Source: Lachnospiraceae bacterium
GTDB taxonomy: Bacteria > Bacillota > Clostridia > Lachnospirales > Lachnospiraceae
Length of the DNA: 52,984 bases
Direction: 5' to 3'
Assembly (NCBI GenBank): GCA_017396675.1
Contig: JAFQLB010000004.1
Coordinates: 1-52,984 of the forward strand
The translations under genes and the position numbers were made by a program. Positions 1-13,371 of the stretch are shown piece after piece. The notes under the pieces are model-generated. The model was not told the DNA's origin, ran no database searches, and saw only the letters and a list, made by a program, of their open reading frames with translations. Numbering within the stretch: the first letter of the stretch is position 1; each line of letters opens with the position of its first letter.

Positions 1-967
1 CACCCGCAATATTGGTAATGATCTGGTTATAAAAATTGCTGAGATTCATAATGGGACGCCAGAACATGTTGATATATGTCCCGAATGCCACCAGTGTACC
101 CACAGAAACGCGATCCGTTCCCAGAATGACGATCCCCGTATAATACAGAGCCACATTCCCGATCCCCCAGCAAAAATCTATAATGGAACCGAAAGCGTCG
201 TGAAGCTTCACCGCATGCACAAAGGATTCTCTGTGCTCTTTCGTCAGCTCCCAAAAGGTCTCTCTCGTCTCTTCTTCTGCCGCAAAGCTTTGGATCACCC
301 TGATCCCCGAAAAATCCTCGTGAACAAAGGCGTTGAGGTTGGAGGATTTCTGCCGGTATACCTGCCATCTCTTGTGAGAGTATACCTGAATGATCCAGAG
401 TCCTCCTGCCATCAGCGGAAGGCTGCATAGGGAGGCTGCTGCCAAAACAGGATTCTTTACCAGCATAATCGCCACCACCGCCGCAACCGTAAAAAACTCC
501 GGAACCATCGTTGTTACCACATTGCCCAGTACCGATTTCAGAGAATTCACATCTCCGATAATACGAGCCAGTACCTTTCCCGTAGGTCGACTGTCAAAAA
601 ATTCAAAATCCAGGGTCTGTATATGGGTGTACAGCTCCTGACGAATGGTAAGCAAGATGCTGCCTGTCATCTTCGCCATCATATGCATCCTTACCTTTAC
701 CGCAAAAATCATAGCTATGTTCAGTAAGGCCGCCACACCGATCAAAGAGAGCAGTCCCTGACGGTTTCCCGGTACGATATAATCATCAATGGCAGACTCC
801 ATGATCAGCGGATTCATCAGACTGACAGCGATGCAAAAGGCCATAATGCAAAGCACCGCCAGAATCTGCTTTTTATAGGACAACAAATAGGAAAACAGGC
901 GGCCAAGGGTCTTTAATTTCCCAACCTGACGCACGTCTTCGTCTTCCCTGTAGGAATTAAATGTCAT
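1..967 (-). CDS. ABC exporter subunit, membrane half (partial, runs off left edge)
   Basis: Reading the minus strand from the ATG at 967 gives about 322 residues of open frame to the window edge. The N-terminus begins MTFNSYREDEDVRQ and is followed by the hydrophobic helices of a type-1 ABC exporter membrane domain. Family landmarks are a segment near residue 114 (HIQTLDFEFFDSRPTGK), the ARIIGDVNSL stretch and the GIRVIQSFAAEEE coupling region. The ATP-binding domain lies outside the window. The start overlaps the stop of the upstream ABC gene by 11 bases, so the two are translationally coupled and probably form one heterodimer. This half most likely carries the intact catalytic glutamate that its partner lacks, but that part is not visible. 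Substrate unknown; multidrug or peptide export is typical of the family. Confidence 0.9.
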   Translation of the reverse strand, partial: MTFNSYREDEDVRQVGKLKTLGRLFSYLLSYKKQILAVLCIMAFCIAVSLMNPLIMESAIDDYIVPGNRQGLLSLIGVAALLNIAMIFAVKVRMHMMAKMTGSILLTIRQELYTHIQTLDFEFFDSRPTGKVLARIIGDVNSLKSVLGNVVTTMVPEFFTVAAVVAIMLVKNPVLAAASLCSLPLMAGGLWIIQVYSHKRWQVYRQKSSNLNAFVHEDFSGIRVIQSFAAEEETRETFWELTKEHRESFVHAVKLHDAFGSIIDFCWGIGNVALYYTGIVILGTDRVSVGTLVAFGTYINMFWRPIMNLSNFYNQIITNIAG

Positions 968-2711
968 GCTCCCCATCTCCCCCTTTCCCTTTTTCCCATA
1001 CAGACTCATACTGCGTGCGGAAGGTCTCGTAATACAGTCCTTTTTTCTCAAGCAGCGCAGTGTGAGTTCCTCGCTCGGCTATCCTTCCCTTGTCAAGAAT
1101 GATGATCTCCTCCGCATCCCGAACGGCACTGATACGATGTGTAATGATGATTTTTGTAACCTTCTTTAATGCGTGGAACTCTTGCCATATGGCATGCTCC
1201 GTTTCCATGTCAAGGGCACTGGTGGCATCATCCAGCACCAGCACGGGAGCTCCCTTGGAAAGCGCTCTGGCAATGCTGATGCGCTGCTTCTGCCCTCCCG
1301 AAAGGCCCACCCCCCGCTCTCCGATCACTGTCTCGTAACCATGGGACAGCTGCTCCACAAATTCTTCTGCCTGCGCCCTTCTTCCCGCCGTAGCGATGTC
1401 TTCCTCTGTCAGAGATCTCCTGGCACCCAGCCTGATATTCTCGGACACGGTATCGGAGAACAGAAACACCTCCTGCATCACCATGGAAATACTGCTGCGA
1501 AGCTGCTTCAGAGACAGCCGTTTGATATCAATATCGTCCAGATAAATGCTTCCCTCCTCCGGTTCGTACATCCGCTGCAGCAGTTGTACAACGGAGCTTT
1601 TTCCGGAGCCCGTGGCTCCCATGATCCCCAGTGTTTTCCCCGGTTCTACGGTAAAGCTGATGTCCTTTAAGATATACTGCTCCTTGGTTCTTTTGAAGGA
1701 TACACCCTCAAAACGAATCCTTCCTCCGATCTTCTCCGGACAAACCGGCAGCTCCTCCTCCCTGATGGCAGGCTTGTTGTCATACACCCTTTTAATTTTC
1801 TTGTAGCTTCCCACTGCCGTGGACAGGTCATTGGTCAACCATCCCAGCATTTCCATAGGCCATACAATATTCATGGAATATTCCACAAATGCTCCCAGTG
1901 TACCCAGAGACACCTCCCCGGTCATATACAAAGCGCCTCCAAACAGCAGCGTCAGCAGAGGGGTCAGCCGTGTGGCTGCCGAAAAATAGGGAGAGTATCG
2001 AACAAATATTTTGGACTGTGTCATATTCAGCTCATAATACCTTTTGTTATGAGACAGGAATTTTTTGATTTCATGCCTTTCCCGGGTAAATGCCCTGACC
2101 GTTCTCACACCTGCCAGATTCTCCTCCGCCACACTGTTGAGAACCGCATTTTCCTCACTGATCTTCTCATATACGGCATCCAGCTCTCGCTCCATCCGAA
2201 GAGCCATCCACCCGCAAAAAATCATGACAAGGGTTGGCAGCAGAGCCAGCTTCCAGTTCAGACTGTACATACAGAACAGAATGATTCCCACATGATATAC
2301 CACCTCCAGTATCAGCATGGAAACATACCCCAGTGCATTCCAGAGGGCGTCAATATCATCCTTAACCCGGGTCATCAGCTCACCCGTCCCTGTACGATCG
2401 AAAAATTCGGCACTGAGACTCTGAATATGGTCAAACAGGTCTCTTCGCATCTGCGTTCCGATCCCCGCTGCCAACGTATCAAAGCCGTATTCCTTCACAT
2501 AGCCGAATACAAACCGGGCAGCACCGATCACGAAGATTCCGGCCAGCAGAGGAGATAGCTTCTCCAGCTGTCCACCCACTATAACATCATCAATGATATG
2601 CTTCGTCAGCTGGGGAGACACCATATCAAGAGAGGTGGCGATGACCATACTCGCAATGGCCAGCAGATATCTGTGGATCCGCCCTGTCAGATAACAGGAA
2701 ATCTTCTTCAT
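957..2711 (-). CDS. ABC exporter ATP-binding/permease subunit with degenerate catalytic site
   Basis: 584 residues, full length for a half-transporter: six membrane helices in the first ~300 residues, then a nucleotide-binding domain. Visible motifs are Walker A GATGSGKSS (about 365-373), signature LSGGQKQR (about 470-477) and Walker B LVLDDATSALD (about 491-501). The residue after the Walker B aspartate is Asp rather than the catalytic Glu. This is typical of the non-hydrolysing half of heterodimeric exporters such as BmrCD. The partner is the overlapping downstream gene (1-967). An AAGGAGG ribosome site lies 7 bases before the ATG. Pump role follows from the family; substrate cannot be inferred. 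Confidence 0.93.
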   Translation of the reverse strand: MKKISCYLTGRIHRYLLAIASMVIATSLDMVSPQLTKHIIDDVIVGGQLEKLSPLLAGIFVIGAARFVFGYVKEYGFDTLAAGIGTQMRRDLFDHIQSLSAEFFDRTGTGELMTRVKDDIDALWNALGYVSMLILEVVYHVGIILFCMYSLNWKLALLPTLVMIFCGWMALRMERELDAVYEKISEENAVLNSVAEENLAGVRTVRAFTRERHEIKKFLSHNKRYYELNMTQSKIFVRYSPYFSAATRLTPLLTLLFGGALYMTGEVSLGTLGAFVEYSMNIVWPMEMLGWLTNDLSTAVGSYKKIKRVYDNKPAIREEELPVCPEKIGGRIRFEGVSFKRTKEQYILKDISFTVEPGKTLGIMGATGSGKSSVVQLLQRMYEPEEGSIYLDDIDIKRLSLKQLRSSISMVMQEVFLFSDTVSENIRLGARRSLTEEDIATAGRRAQAEEFVEQLSHGYETVIGERGVGLSGGQKQRISIARALSKGAPVLVLDDATSALDMETEHAIWQEFHALKKVTKIIITHRISAVRDAEEIIILDKGRIAERGTHTALLEKKGLYYETFRTQYESVWEKGKGGDGEHDI

Positions 2712-2762
2712 GTCTCTCCTCCTTGATTTTTCTTCTGATGGATCGATCCTTTATTCTTTACA

Positions 2763-2791
2763 AGGATACCGAAAATTGCTCCCTTTGTAAA
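2763..2791 (-). promoter_or_regulatory. Candidate promoter of the ABC exporter pair
   Basis: On the minus strand, TTTACA (2786-2791) is separated by 17 bases from TATCCT (2763-2768), about 50 bases before the ATG at 2711. It lies just past the hairpin that follows nifJ, so the exporter genes appear to be their own transcription unit. The match is 5/6 for the -35 box and 4/6 for the -10 box. Confidence 0.5.
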
Positions 2792-2800
2792 GATGGCAAG

Positions 2801-2855
2801 AAAGAGGGTGTCCCCCCTACGATTCTAAGATCGTAGTTTTGGGACACCCTCTTTT
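2801..2855 (-). terminator. Strong compound hairpin downstream of nifJ
   Basis: AAAGAGGGTGTCCC (2801-2814) pairs with GGGACACCCTCTTT (2841-2854). Inside it a second perfect stem, CTACGAT/ATCGTAG, spans 2818-2837. The hairpin sits about 45 bases after the nifJ stop and before the ABC promoter. The T-tract is short on both strands (TTTT on plus, CTTTC on minus), so termination is likely but strand preference is not certain. Confidence 0.7.
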
Positions 2856-2900
2856 ACAAACCGTTCTTAGCTTATTTCACATCCGGTAAAGCCTTGGAGA

Positions 2901-6464
<3,564 letters not shown>

Positions 6465-6549
6465 TAATTTATCCTCCATTCTCTTATTTCCTGCGACCGG
6501 AAATGCTTCCGCAGCCGGAAACATCGCAAATCGCTCTAAGCTCATGCCT

Positions 6550-6578
6550 ATTGTAGCAAAATTTTGTTGAAAAGTAAA
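6550..6578 (-). promoter_or_regulatory. nifJ promoter
   Basis: Minus strand TTTACT (6573-6578), 17-base spacer, TACAAT (6550-6555). Transcription would start near 6543, giving an ~80-base leader before the ATG at 6464. The -10 box matches 5/6 and the -35 box 4/6. Confidence 0.6.
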
Positions 6579-6597
6579 CACGGCAGATACGAAACTT

Positions 6598-6649
6598 ACG
6601 GGAATATCTTTCTTACCATGGTAAATACTTACCAGAAAGCTATTCCCGT
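6598..6649 (-). terminator. Hairpin between dnaJ and nifJ
   Basis: ACGGGAATA (6598-6606) pairs with TATTCCCGT (6641-6649), and CTTTCT (6608-6613) pairs with AGAAAG (6634-6639), giving a stem of about 15 pairs. It lies 30 bases after the dnaJ stop and just before the nifJ promoter. There is no T-run on the minus strand, so it may terminate weakly or stabilise the 3' end of the heat-shock mRNA. Confidence 0.5.
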
Positions 6650-6679
6650 ATCGTTATTTTTCAACATATTTATGAAATT

Positions 6680-7855
6680 TTATTTAAAAATCCCTTTTTT
6701 CTTTTTCGGTGCCGGCCCTTTGTCCTTTGGCTCCCCTGTCAGTCTCTTGGCCGCATTCAGGCTGTCTCCGCTCTCCTCATCAAATCTACGCAGCAGTTCC
6801 TTGGCTTCGTGGGACAGCTTATCCGGTATCTGAACCACCAGCGTCACATAGTGGTCTCCCCGGATCTCCTTATTGCGCAGGGAGGGCACACCCTTGCCCT
6901 TCAGCCGGATCCTGGTGTCCGTCTGGGTTCCCGCCTTCACATCGTAAATTACCTTGCCGTCTACCGTATCGATGATGATCTCCCCGCCAAGCGCAGCCAC
7001 TGCGAAGGAAACGGGTACGGTTGAGAAGATATCATATTCCTGCCGCTGAAAAATAGGATGACGGCCAACGATCACCTCCACCAGCACATCTCCTCTGGGG
7101 CCTCCGTTGATCCCCGGCTCACCCTGTCCGCTCAGTCGCTTACACTGTCCGCTGTTGATTCCCGCGGGAATATCCACCGCAAACCGCTTCCTGATGGGAA
7201 TATAGCCGCTGCCTCGACAGTCCGTGCATTTTTCTCTGATCACCTTGCCGGTACCTTGGCAGTCGGGACAAGCCTGTACGTTACGCACCGTTCCGAAGAA
7301 GGACTGCTGGGTAAATACCACCTGACCCTTGCCTCCGCATTTGCTGCAGACCTCCGGGTTCGTTCCCGGCTTTGCACCCGTGCCGTGACAGTTCTTACAC
7401 TCCTCCTTCGTGTTCAGCTCAATTTCCTTCTCACAGCCAAACACAGCCTCTTCAAAGGTAATCCTGACACTGGTTCGAATATTGCTGCCTTTCATGGGAC
7501 CGTTATTGGCTCTCCGACTGCTCCTGCCTCCGAAAAAGTCACCAAATATATCACCGAATATATCGCTGAAATCGGCTCCGCTGAAGTCAAAGCCTCCAAA
7601 TCCTCCGGCACCTCCGGCAGCGCCATCAAATGCGGCATGGCCAAATTGATCGTACTGACGTCTCTTTTCCGGGTCACTCAATACGGCATATGCTTCGGAA
7701 GCTTCCTTAAACTTTTTCTCTGCCTCCTCATTTCCCGGATTCATATCAGGATGATATTTTTTGGCAAGTGCTCTGTATGCCTTTTTTAATGCAGCCTCGT
7801 CCGCATTTTTATCTACGCCCAAGACCTCATAATAATCTCTTTTCTGCTCTGCCAT
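6680..7855 (-). CDS. dnaJ: Chaperone protein DnaJ (Hsp40)
   Basis: 391 residues, a full-length type I DnaJ. The J-domain contains [11 protein letters not shown] with the HPD motif that stimulates DnaK ATPase. A Gly/Phe-rich linker follows ([17 protein letters not shown]). Four zinc-finger repeats are present: [24 protein letters not shown] and CTDCRGSG. The client-binding C-terminal domains end in a Lys-rich tail (PKKKKGIFK). It is the last gene of the hrcA-grpE-dnaK-dnaJ operon, 86 bases after dnaK with a hairpin between them. Confidence 0.98.
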   Translation of the reverse strand: MAEQKRDYYEVLGVDKNADEAALKKAYRALAKKYHPDMNPGNEEAEKKFKEASEAYAVLSDPEKRRQYDQFGHAAFDGAAGGAGGFGGFDFSGADFSDIFGDIFGDFFGGRSSRRANNGPMKGSNIRTSVRITFEEAVFGCEKEIELNTKEECKNCHGTGAKPGTNPEVCSKCGGKGQVVFTQQSFFGTVRNVQACPDCQGTGKVIREKCTDCRGSGYIPIRKRFAVDIPAGINSGQCKRLSGQGEPGINGGPRGDVLVEVIVGRHPIFQRQEYDIFSTVPVSFAVAALGGEIIIDTVDGKVIYDVKAGTQTDTRIRLKGKGVPSLRNKEIRGDHYVTLVVQIPDKLSHEAKELLRRFDEESGDSLNAAKRLTGEPKDKGPAPKKKKGIFK

Positions 7856-7883
7856 AAATGCCTCCGTCTATAAAAACTGCCTT

Positions 7884-7907
7884 CAGGGGACATTTTCATG
7901 TCCCCTG
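7884..7907 (-). other. Intergenic hairpin between dnaK and dnaJ
   Basis: Perfect stem CAGGGGACAT (7884-7893) and ATGTCCCCTG (7898-7907) with a TTTC loop. On the minus strand it is followed shortly by a TTTTT run, so it could partly terminate or be an mRNA processing site that lowers dnaJ relative to dnaK. Confidence 0.55.
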
Positions 7908-7941
7908 CATGATATTTCACTTTGTTTCTCTTACAGGCTCT

Positions 7942-9837
<1,896 letters not shown>

Positions 9838-9851
9838 CTATGCGAAAAAAG

Positions 9852-10562
9852 TTATTGTGCCACTGCTACCATACTGTGTCTTACCACAGTGTCTCTATAC
9901 ATATAACCCTTTAACAATTCCTGGGCTACCGTACCCTCTTCAAAATCTTCGCTCTCCACCTGCATCACCGCATTGTGGAAATTGGGGTCGAATTCCTTTC
10001 CTATCGCTTCGATGGGAACAACTCCGATTTTACTCAGTTCCTCCATCAGCTGTTTATAGATCATATGCATTCCTGCGGCAAAGCCTGCTTCACGCTCCTC
10101 TTCGGAAACACTTTGCAGTCCCCGCTCAAAATTATCCACCACCGGCAGGAGCTTCTCGATAACGCTCTTAGCACCCATTTCAAACATCGCCGCTTTTTCT
10201 TTTTCCGTACGCTTGCGATAGTTATCGAACTCTGCCATCTGGCGTTTGACTCTGTCTTCCAGCTCATCGTTTTTTTCCTTCAGAGCTTCCAGCTTCTTAT
10301 CGGTCTTTTTCTTAAAAAATCCTTTTTCCTCTTCCTGTGCCTCTTCTTCTGCCGGAGCTTCCTTATCCATCTCTTCATCACTGTCCCGGGGACACTCCCC
10401 GGAAGCTTCGGACACTTCTCCTTCGCCGGTATCTCCGGGAGCTTCTGCCGTCTCCCTCGCTGCCTTTTCCGCCGCCAGCTCTTCTGCCACCAGATCTTCC
10501 AACTGTTCCTCAAAAATATCCTGCACGATTCTTACTTCCTTTCCTGACCCCTGGGGTATCAT
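9852..10562 (-). CDS. grpE: Nucleotide exchange factor GrpE
   Basis: Up to 236 residues. A long acidic Glu/Ala-rich N-terminal region precedes a coiled coil and the conserved core: FDNYRKRTEKEK, LLPVVDNFERGL and the C-terminal beta domain with IGKEFDPNFHNAV and GYMYRDTVVRHSMV. GrpE releases ADP from DnaK. The ATG at 10562 overlaps the hrcA stop as ATGA, but has no clear ribosome site. A GTG at 10526 (VQDIFEEQLED) has GGAAG 8 bases upstream and may be the true start, giving about 224 residues. Confidence 0.95.
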   Translation of the reverse strand: MIPQGSGKEVRIVQDIFEEQLEDLVAEELAAEKAARETAEAPGDTGEGEVSEASGECPRDSDEEMDKEAPAEEEAQEEEKGFFKKKTDKKLEALKEKNDELEDRVKRQMAEFDNYRKRTEKEKAAMFEMGAKSVIEKLLPVVDNFERGLQSVSEEEREAGFAAGMHMIYKQLMEELSKIGVVPIEAIGKEFDPNFHNAVMQVESEDFEEGTVAQELLKGYMYRDTVVRHSMVAVAQ

Positions 10563-11593
10563 TCACGTTCATACATATTGTCCAGCTGCTTCATAATATG
10601 CCTCAAGCTGTCCACCACCTTGTCGTAATCCATTCTCTTCGGTCCGATAATGCCGATGGTACCTTTCATTCCCTCTCCCAGCTCATATGTGGCGGTAACA
10701 ATACTGCAGTCCTGCATTGTTTCTATGGGGGCTTCTTTTCCTATATAAACCTGGATCCCTCCCGCCTTCTCATCCGCCAGTGTTTCCTGCACCAGCTCAT
10801 TTAAGATCTTCTTTTCCTCGAAGGTAGTGATCAGTTCGCTGGCTCTGCGGTGATCCGACAGCTCCGGATACTTGAAGATATTGTTGGTTCCGCTGGTATA
10901 GATCTCAAGATCTTCATCCGCCTGAATGGCTTCTGCCACCGCATCGATCACTTCACTGATAATCTCGCTGTGAATCCCTGCCTGTGTCTTCAATGCCGCT
11001 ATCATTCCCAGATTGATCTCCTGAATAGACAGACCGTTCAAATGAGTGTTCAGCAAAATATTCAGCTTCAGCAGTGTCTCGTCGGTAAGCACCTCATCCA
11101 CATCCAGTATCGTGTTCTTGATCACATTCCCTTCGATCACAATTACTGCCAGCAGCTGATTCTTTTCCACTCTTGACAGCTGAAGAAATTTCAGCTTGTT
11201 TCCGTGGATGCTGGGTGCGGAAACCATTGTGGCATAATTCGTATTGACTGCCAGCAGCTTCGCAGTCTGCTTCAAAAGCTGATCCAGTTTGTCTTCCTTC
11301 TCCAGCAACAGCTCCTTCAGATCATTTACCTCTTGTTCCTTCTCCTGCATCATCATATCCACATACAGTCGATATCCTGCATCGGAAGGAATTCTTCCGG
11401 CAGAGGTATGGGGCTGTAAAATATACCCCATCTCCTCCAGATCAGCCATCTCATTACGAATGGTAGCACTGCTCAGATTCAGATCCGTGAACTTGGAGAT
11501 GGTTCTGCTTCCCACCGGTTCTCCGGTCTCCAGGTAATTGCGGATGATGGCCTGCAATATCTTCATCTTTCTTTCATCCAACTGCAACTCCAT
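10559..11593 (-). CDS. hrcA: Heat-inducible transcription repressor HrcA
   Basis: About 344 residues. The N-terminal winged helix contains ILQAIIRNYLETGEPVGSR and LSSATIRNEMADLEEMGY, diagnostic of HrcA. The C-terminal part has GTIGIIGPKRMDYDKV. HrcA binds CIRCE and represses class I heat-shock genes, and its folding depends on chaperonin. Start choice: the ATG at 11593 has GAGG 5 bases upstream. A GTG at 11596 would sit almost on the ribosome site, while a TTG at 11587 has GGGGG 8 bases upstream and is also plausible. It is the first gene of the operon, directly behind CIRCE. Confidence 0.97.
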   Translation of the reverse strand: MELQLDERKMKILQAIIRNYLETGEPVGSRTISKFTDLNLSSATIRNEMADLEEMGYILQPHTSAGRIPSDAGYRLYVDMMMQEKEQEVNDLKELLLEKEDKLDQLLKQTAKLLAVNTNYATMVSAPSIHGNKLKFLQLSRVEKNQLLAVIVIEGNVIKNTILDVDEVLTDETLLKLNILLNTHLNGLSIQEINLGMIAALKTQAGIHSEIISEVIDAVAEAIQADEDLEIYTSGTNNIFKYPELSDHRRASELITTFEEKKILNELVQETLADEKAGGIQVYIGKEAPIETMQDCSIVTATYELGEGMKGTIGIIGPKRMDYDKVVDSLRHIMKQLDNMYERE

Positions 11594-11611
11594 CACCCCC
11601 TCTTTTCTTTG

Positions 11612-11638
11612 TTAGCACTCAGCATGGTCGAGTGCTAA
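11612..11638 (-). promoter_or_regulatory. CIRCE operator (HrcA binding site)
   Basis: TTAGCACTC (11612-11620), 9-base spacer, GAGTGCTAA (11630-11638): a perfect match to the CIRCE consensus, lying between the hrcA promoter and start codon. HrcA therefore represses its own operon. Confidence 0.98.
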
Positions 11639-11652
11639 CATCTTCTTACCAT

Positions 11653-11681
11653 AAAATATCACTATCCCTATTTATTGTCAA
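11653..11681 (-). promoter_or_regulatory. hrcA operon promoter
   Basis: Minus strand TTGACA (11676-11681, perfect -35), 17-base spacer, TATTTT (11653-11658). It lies about 15 bases upstream of CIRCE, the expected geometry for a sigma-A promoter repressed by HrcA. Confidence 0.75.
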
Positions 11682-11770
11682 CTGATTTGGTTGAAAATAA
11701 TTATTAAATAATTCTTAAAAATAAAAAAATCCTCTTCTGTCAGTATCTGTTTGCCGATGGCATGTCTTCT

Positions 11771-12115
11771 CTTCAGCGAGGAAAAAAGAGAAAGAAAAGA
11801 TCGAAGGATCCCTGCCTCTGCGGAAGACGTCAAGGGTGACAATGATTCCGAAAGAACAAAGTTGCTGTTGGTATGAGCTTTTATCGGATACAGGGGAGGC
11901 AATCAGCTCTTGCCGTACATGGAGGTACGGCAAAGGCGCGTCAGATACGGATATCTGTACGCGCCGTGAGCGTGAAGGGATATTACTGATCATCCCTGTA
12001 TTCGATGAAAGCCATACCAGCCGACTTTGTTCTTTCGGAATCATTGTCACCCTTGACGTCTCCCACAGAGGCAGGGATCCTTCGATCTTTTCTTTCTCTT
12101 TTCTCCTCGCTGAAG
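11771..12115. repeat. ~345 bp imperfect palindrome with internal hairpins
   Basis: The left arm (11771-11896) and right arm (11994-12115) are reverse complements over about 120 bases with only scattered mismatches and short indels. Shared blocks include GATCGAAGGATCCCTGCCTC, GACGTCAAGGGTGACAATGA and TTCCGAAAGAACAAAG. The ~97-base centre carries two further perfect hairpins: TTGCCGTAC/GTACGGCAA (11910-11933), and GGCGCGT plus CAGATA paired with TATCTG plus ACGCGCC (11935-11965). GCTC (11906-11909) and GAGC (11968-11971) can close a junction around them. It fills the gap between the hrcA promoter and the stop of the gene at 12133. Open frames on both strands here encode near-copies of each other only because the DNA is palindromic. 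It could be a structured RNA, a MITE-like element or an oversized 3' hairpin. Confidence 0.9.
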
Positions 12116-12132
12116 AAAAGAAAAAATGTTTT

Positions 12133-12417
12133 TTACAGCTGGTAGCTTCCCGTAATATCACCGTTGAACACACAGTATACCGTGTTCTCCTCCGGCTTTA
12201 CGTACAGCTCCAAAGAGGAAAGCTCCGCCACTTTTTTCTTCAATTCGCTCTTCCATACTTCCTTTGCCATTTTTACCAGATCCTCATCGGAAATACTCTT
12301 TCCTGCGAACTGTAGGGTGGTGCTTACTTTCATCGTCGCTTTTTTTGTTGCCGTTTTTCTTGCTGTCGTCTTTGCTTTGGTCTCAACTTTATCGGTAACG
12401 GTTTTGGTTGCAGCCAT
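12133..12417 (-). CDS. Small Lys/Thr/Ala-rich protein, DUF6465-like
   Basis: 94 residues. The first ~30 are very rich in Lys, Thr and Ala (TKTVTDKVETKAKTTARKT), resembling a histone-H1-like tail. A compact domain follows with LQFAGKSISDEDLVKMAKEV, LSSLELYVKPEENTVYCVFN and a GDITGSYQL end. I recognise this layout as a DUF6465-type protein common in Lachnospiraceae; the assignment is from memory. Function unknown; the basic tail suggests nucleic-acid contact (inference). AAGGAGA lies 6 bases before the ATG. The stop lies only 17 bases from the large palindrome, which would form the 3' end of its transcript. Confidence 0.75.
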   Translation of the reverse strand: MAATKTVTDKVETKAKTTARKTATKKATMKVSTTLQFAGKSISDEDLVKMAKEVWKSELKKKVAELSSLELYVKPEENTVYCVFNGDITGSYQL

Positions 12418-12522
12418 AATTATCTCCTTTTCTTCAGTGTTGATACGTCGATTTTAGCATTTGCTCATTTGCCTATCGTTTACATACTACAGGCAACAGT
12501 CTATCTCTTTTTCGGGAAACTG

Positions 12523-13344
12523 TCAATACATCTTCCAAAAATAAAGCATTACCAGACAGCCCAAACAGATGCGATACCACCCAAACACTTTAAAATCATG
12601 CTTTTTGATAAAGTCCATCAAAAACTTTATCACCAAAACGGATACCGCAAAAGCTGTAATCATTCCCGTTCCCAGTATCATAAGCTCCTGAACGGAAAAG
12701 GCAAACCCAAATTTAAGAATCTTTAAAAAGCTGGCTCCCAGCATCACGGGAATGGCCAGGAAAAAAGTAAATTCCGCAGCCACTGTTCTGGATACACCGA
12801 TCAGCAGCGCCCCCAGAATCGTAGCGCCGGAACGGCTGGTACCGGGAAAGATTGCCGCAATCAGCTGAAAGAACCCGATCAGGAATGCTGCCTTCCATGT
12901 CATCTCCGACAAATCCGTGATCACAGCCCTTCGATCCTTATTCTTTTCCTCTATTACAATGAATGCAATACCGAATAGGATCAATGCCAACGCCACCGTA
13001 GGATAATTATAAAACCAATCCTCCAGCACATCATCGAACAGAATTCCCACCACCGCTGCAGGAATACAGGCGCCGATAATCTTATACCAAAGTGCCATGG
13101 TCTCCTTACGGATTCCCGGCTTTGCTCCGAACCGAAAGGGGAAAATTTTGTCCCAAAACAACAGTACCACGGCCAGGATAGCCCCCAACTGAATCACTAC
13201 CAGAAACATCTCCCAAAATTCCCCGGAGACCTCCAATGTCACGAACTCATTCAGAAGAATCATGTGACCCGTGCTGCTGATGGGCAGCCATTCCGTGACG
13301 CCTTCCACAACACCGAAAAGCACGGCCTTTAAAATTTCTATCAT
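12523..13344 (-). CDS. uppP: Undecaprenyl-diphosphate phosphatase UppP (BacA family)
   Basis: 273 residues, a typical length, with multiple membrane helices. It carries the two signature loops of the family: EGVTEWLPISSTGHMILL near the N-terminus and a later loop with IFPGTSRSGATI. It dephosphorylates undecaprenyl pyrophosphate to recycle the lipid carrier of cell-wall synthesis and can give bacitracin tolerance. It lies 27 bases after the aminotransferase gene and ends the run of co-oriented genes here. Confidence 0.96.
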   Translation of the reverse strand: MIEILKAVLFGVVEGVTEWLPISSTGHMILLNEFVTLEVSGEFWEMFLVVIQLGAILAVVLLFWDKIFPFRFGAKPGIRKETMALWYKIIGACIPAAVVGILFDDVLEDWFYNYPTVALALILFGIAFIVIEEKNKDRRAVITDLSEMTWKAAFLIGFFQLIAAIFPGTSRSGATILGALLIGVSRTVAAEFTFFLAIPVMLGASFLKILKFGFAFSVQELMILGTGMITAFAVSVLVIKFLMDFIKKHDFKVFGWYRICLGCLVMLYFWKMY

Positions 13345-13371
13345 ACTGCTTCCTTTCCAATCATACCTGCA

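Noticed and set aside
6465-6581. N-terminal extension of nifJ
   Set aside because: The extension would run through the promoter and transcription start; the ATG at 6464 has the ribosome site and gives a standard PFOR length.
11715-12315. ORFs on both strands through the palindrome (about 150 codons each)
   Set aside because: The two products share the same peptides because the DNA is self-complementary. Neither resembles a known protein, and the plus frame runs into the DUF6465-like gene.
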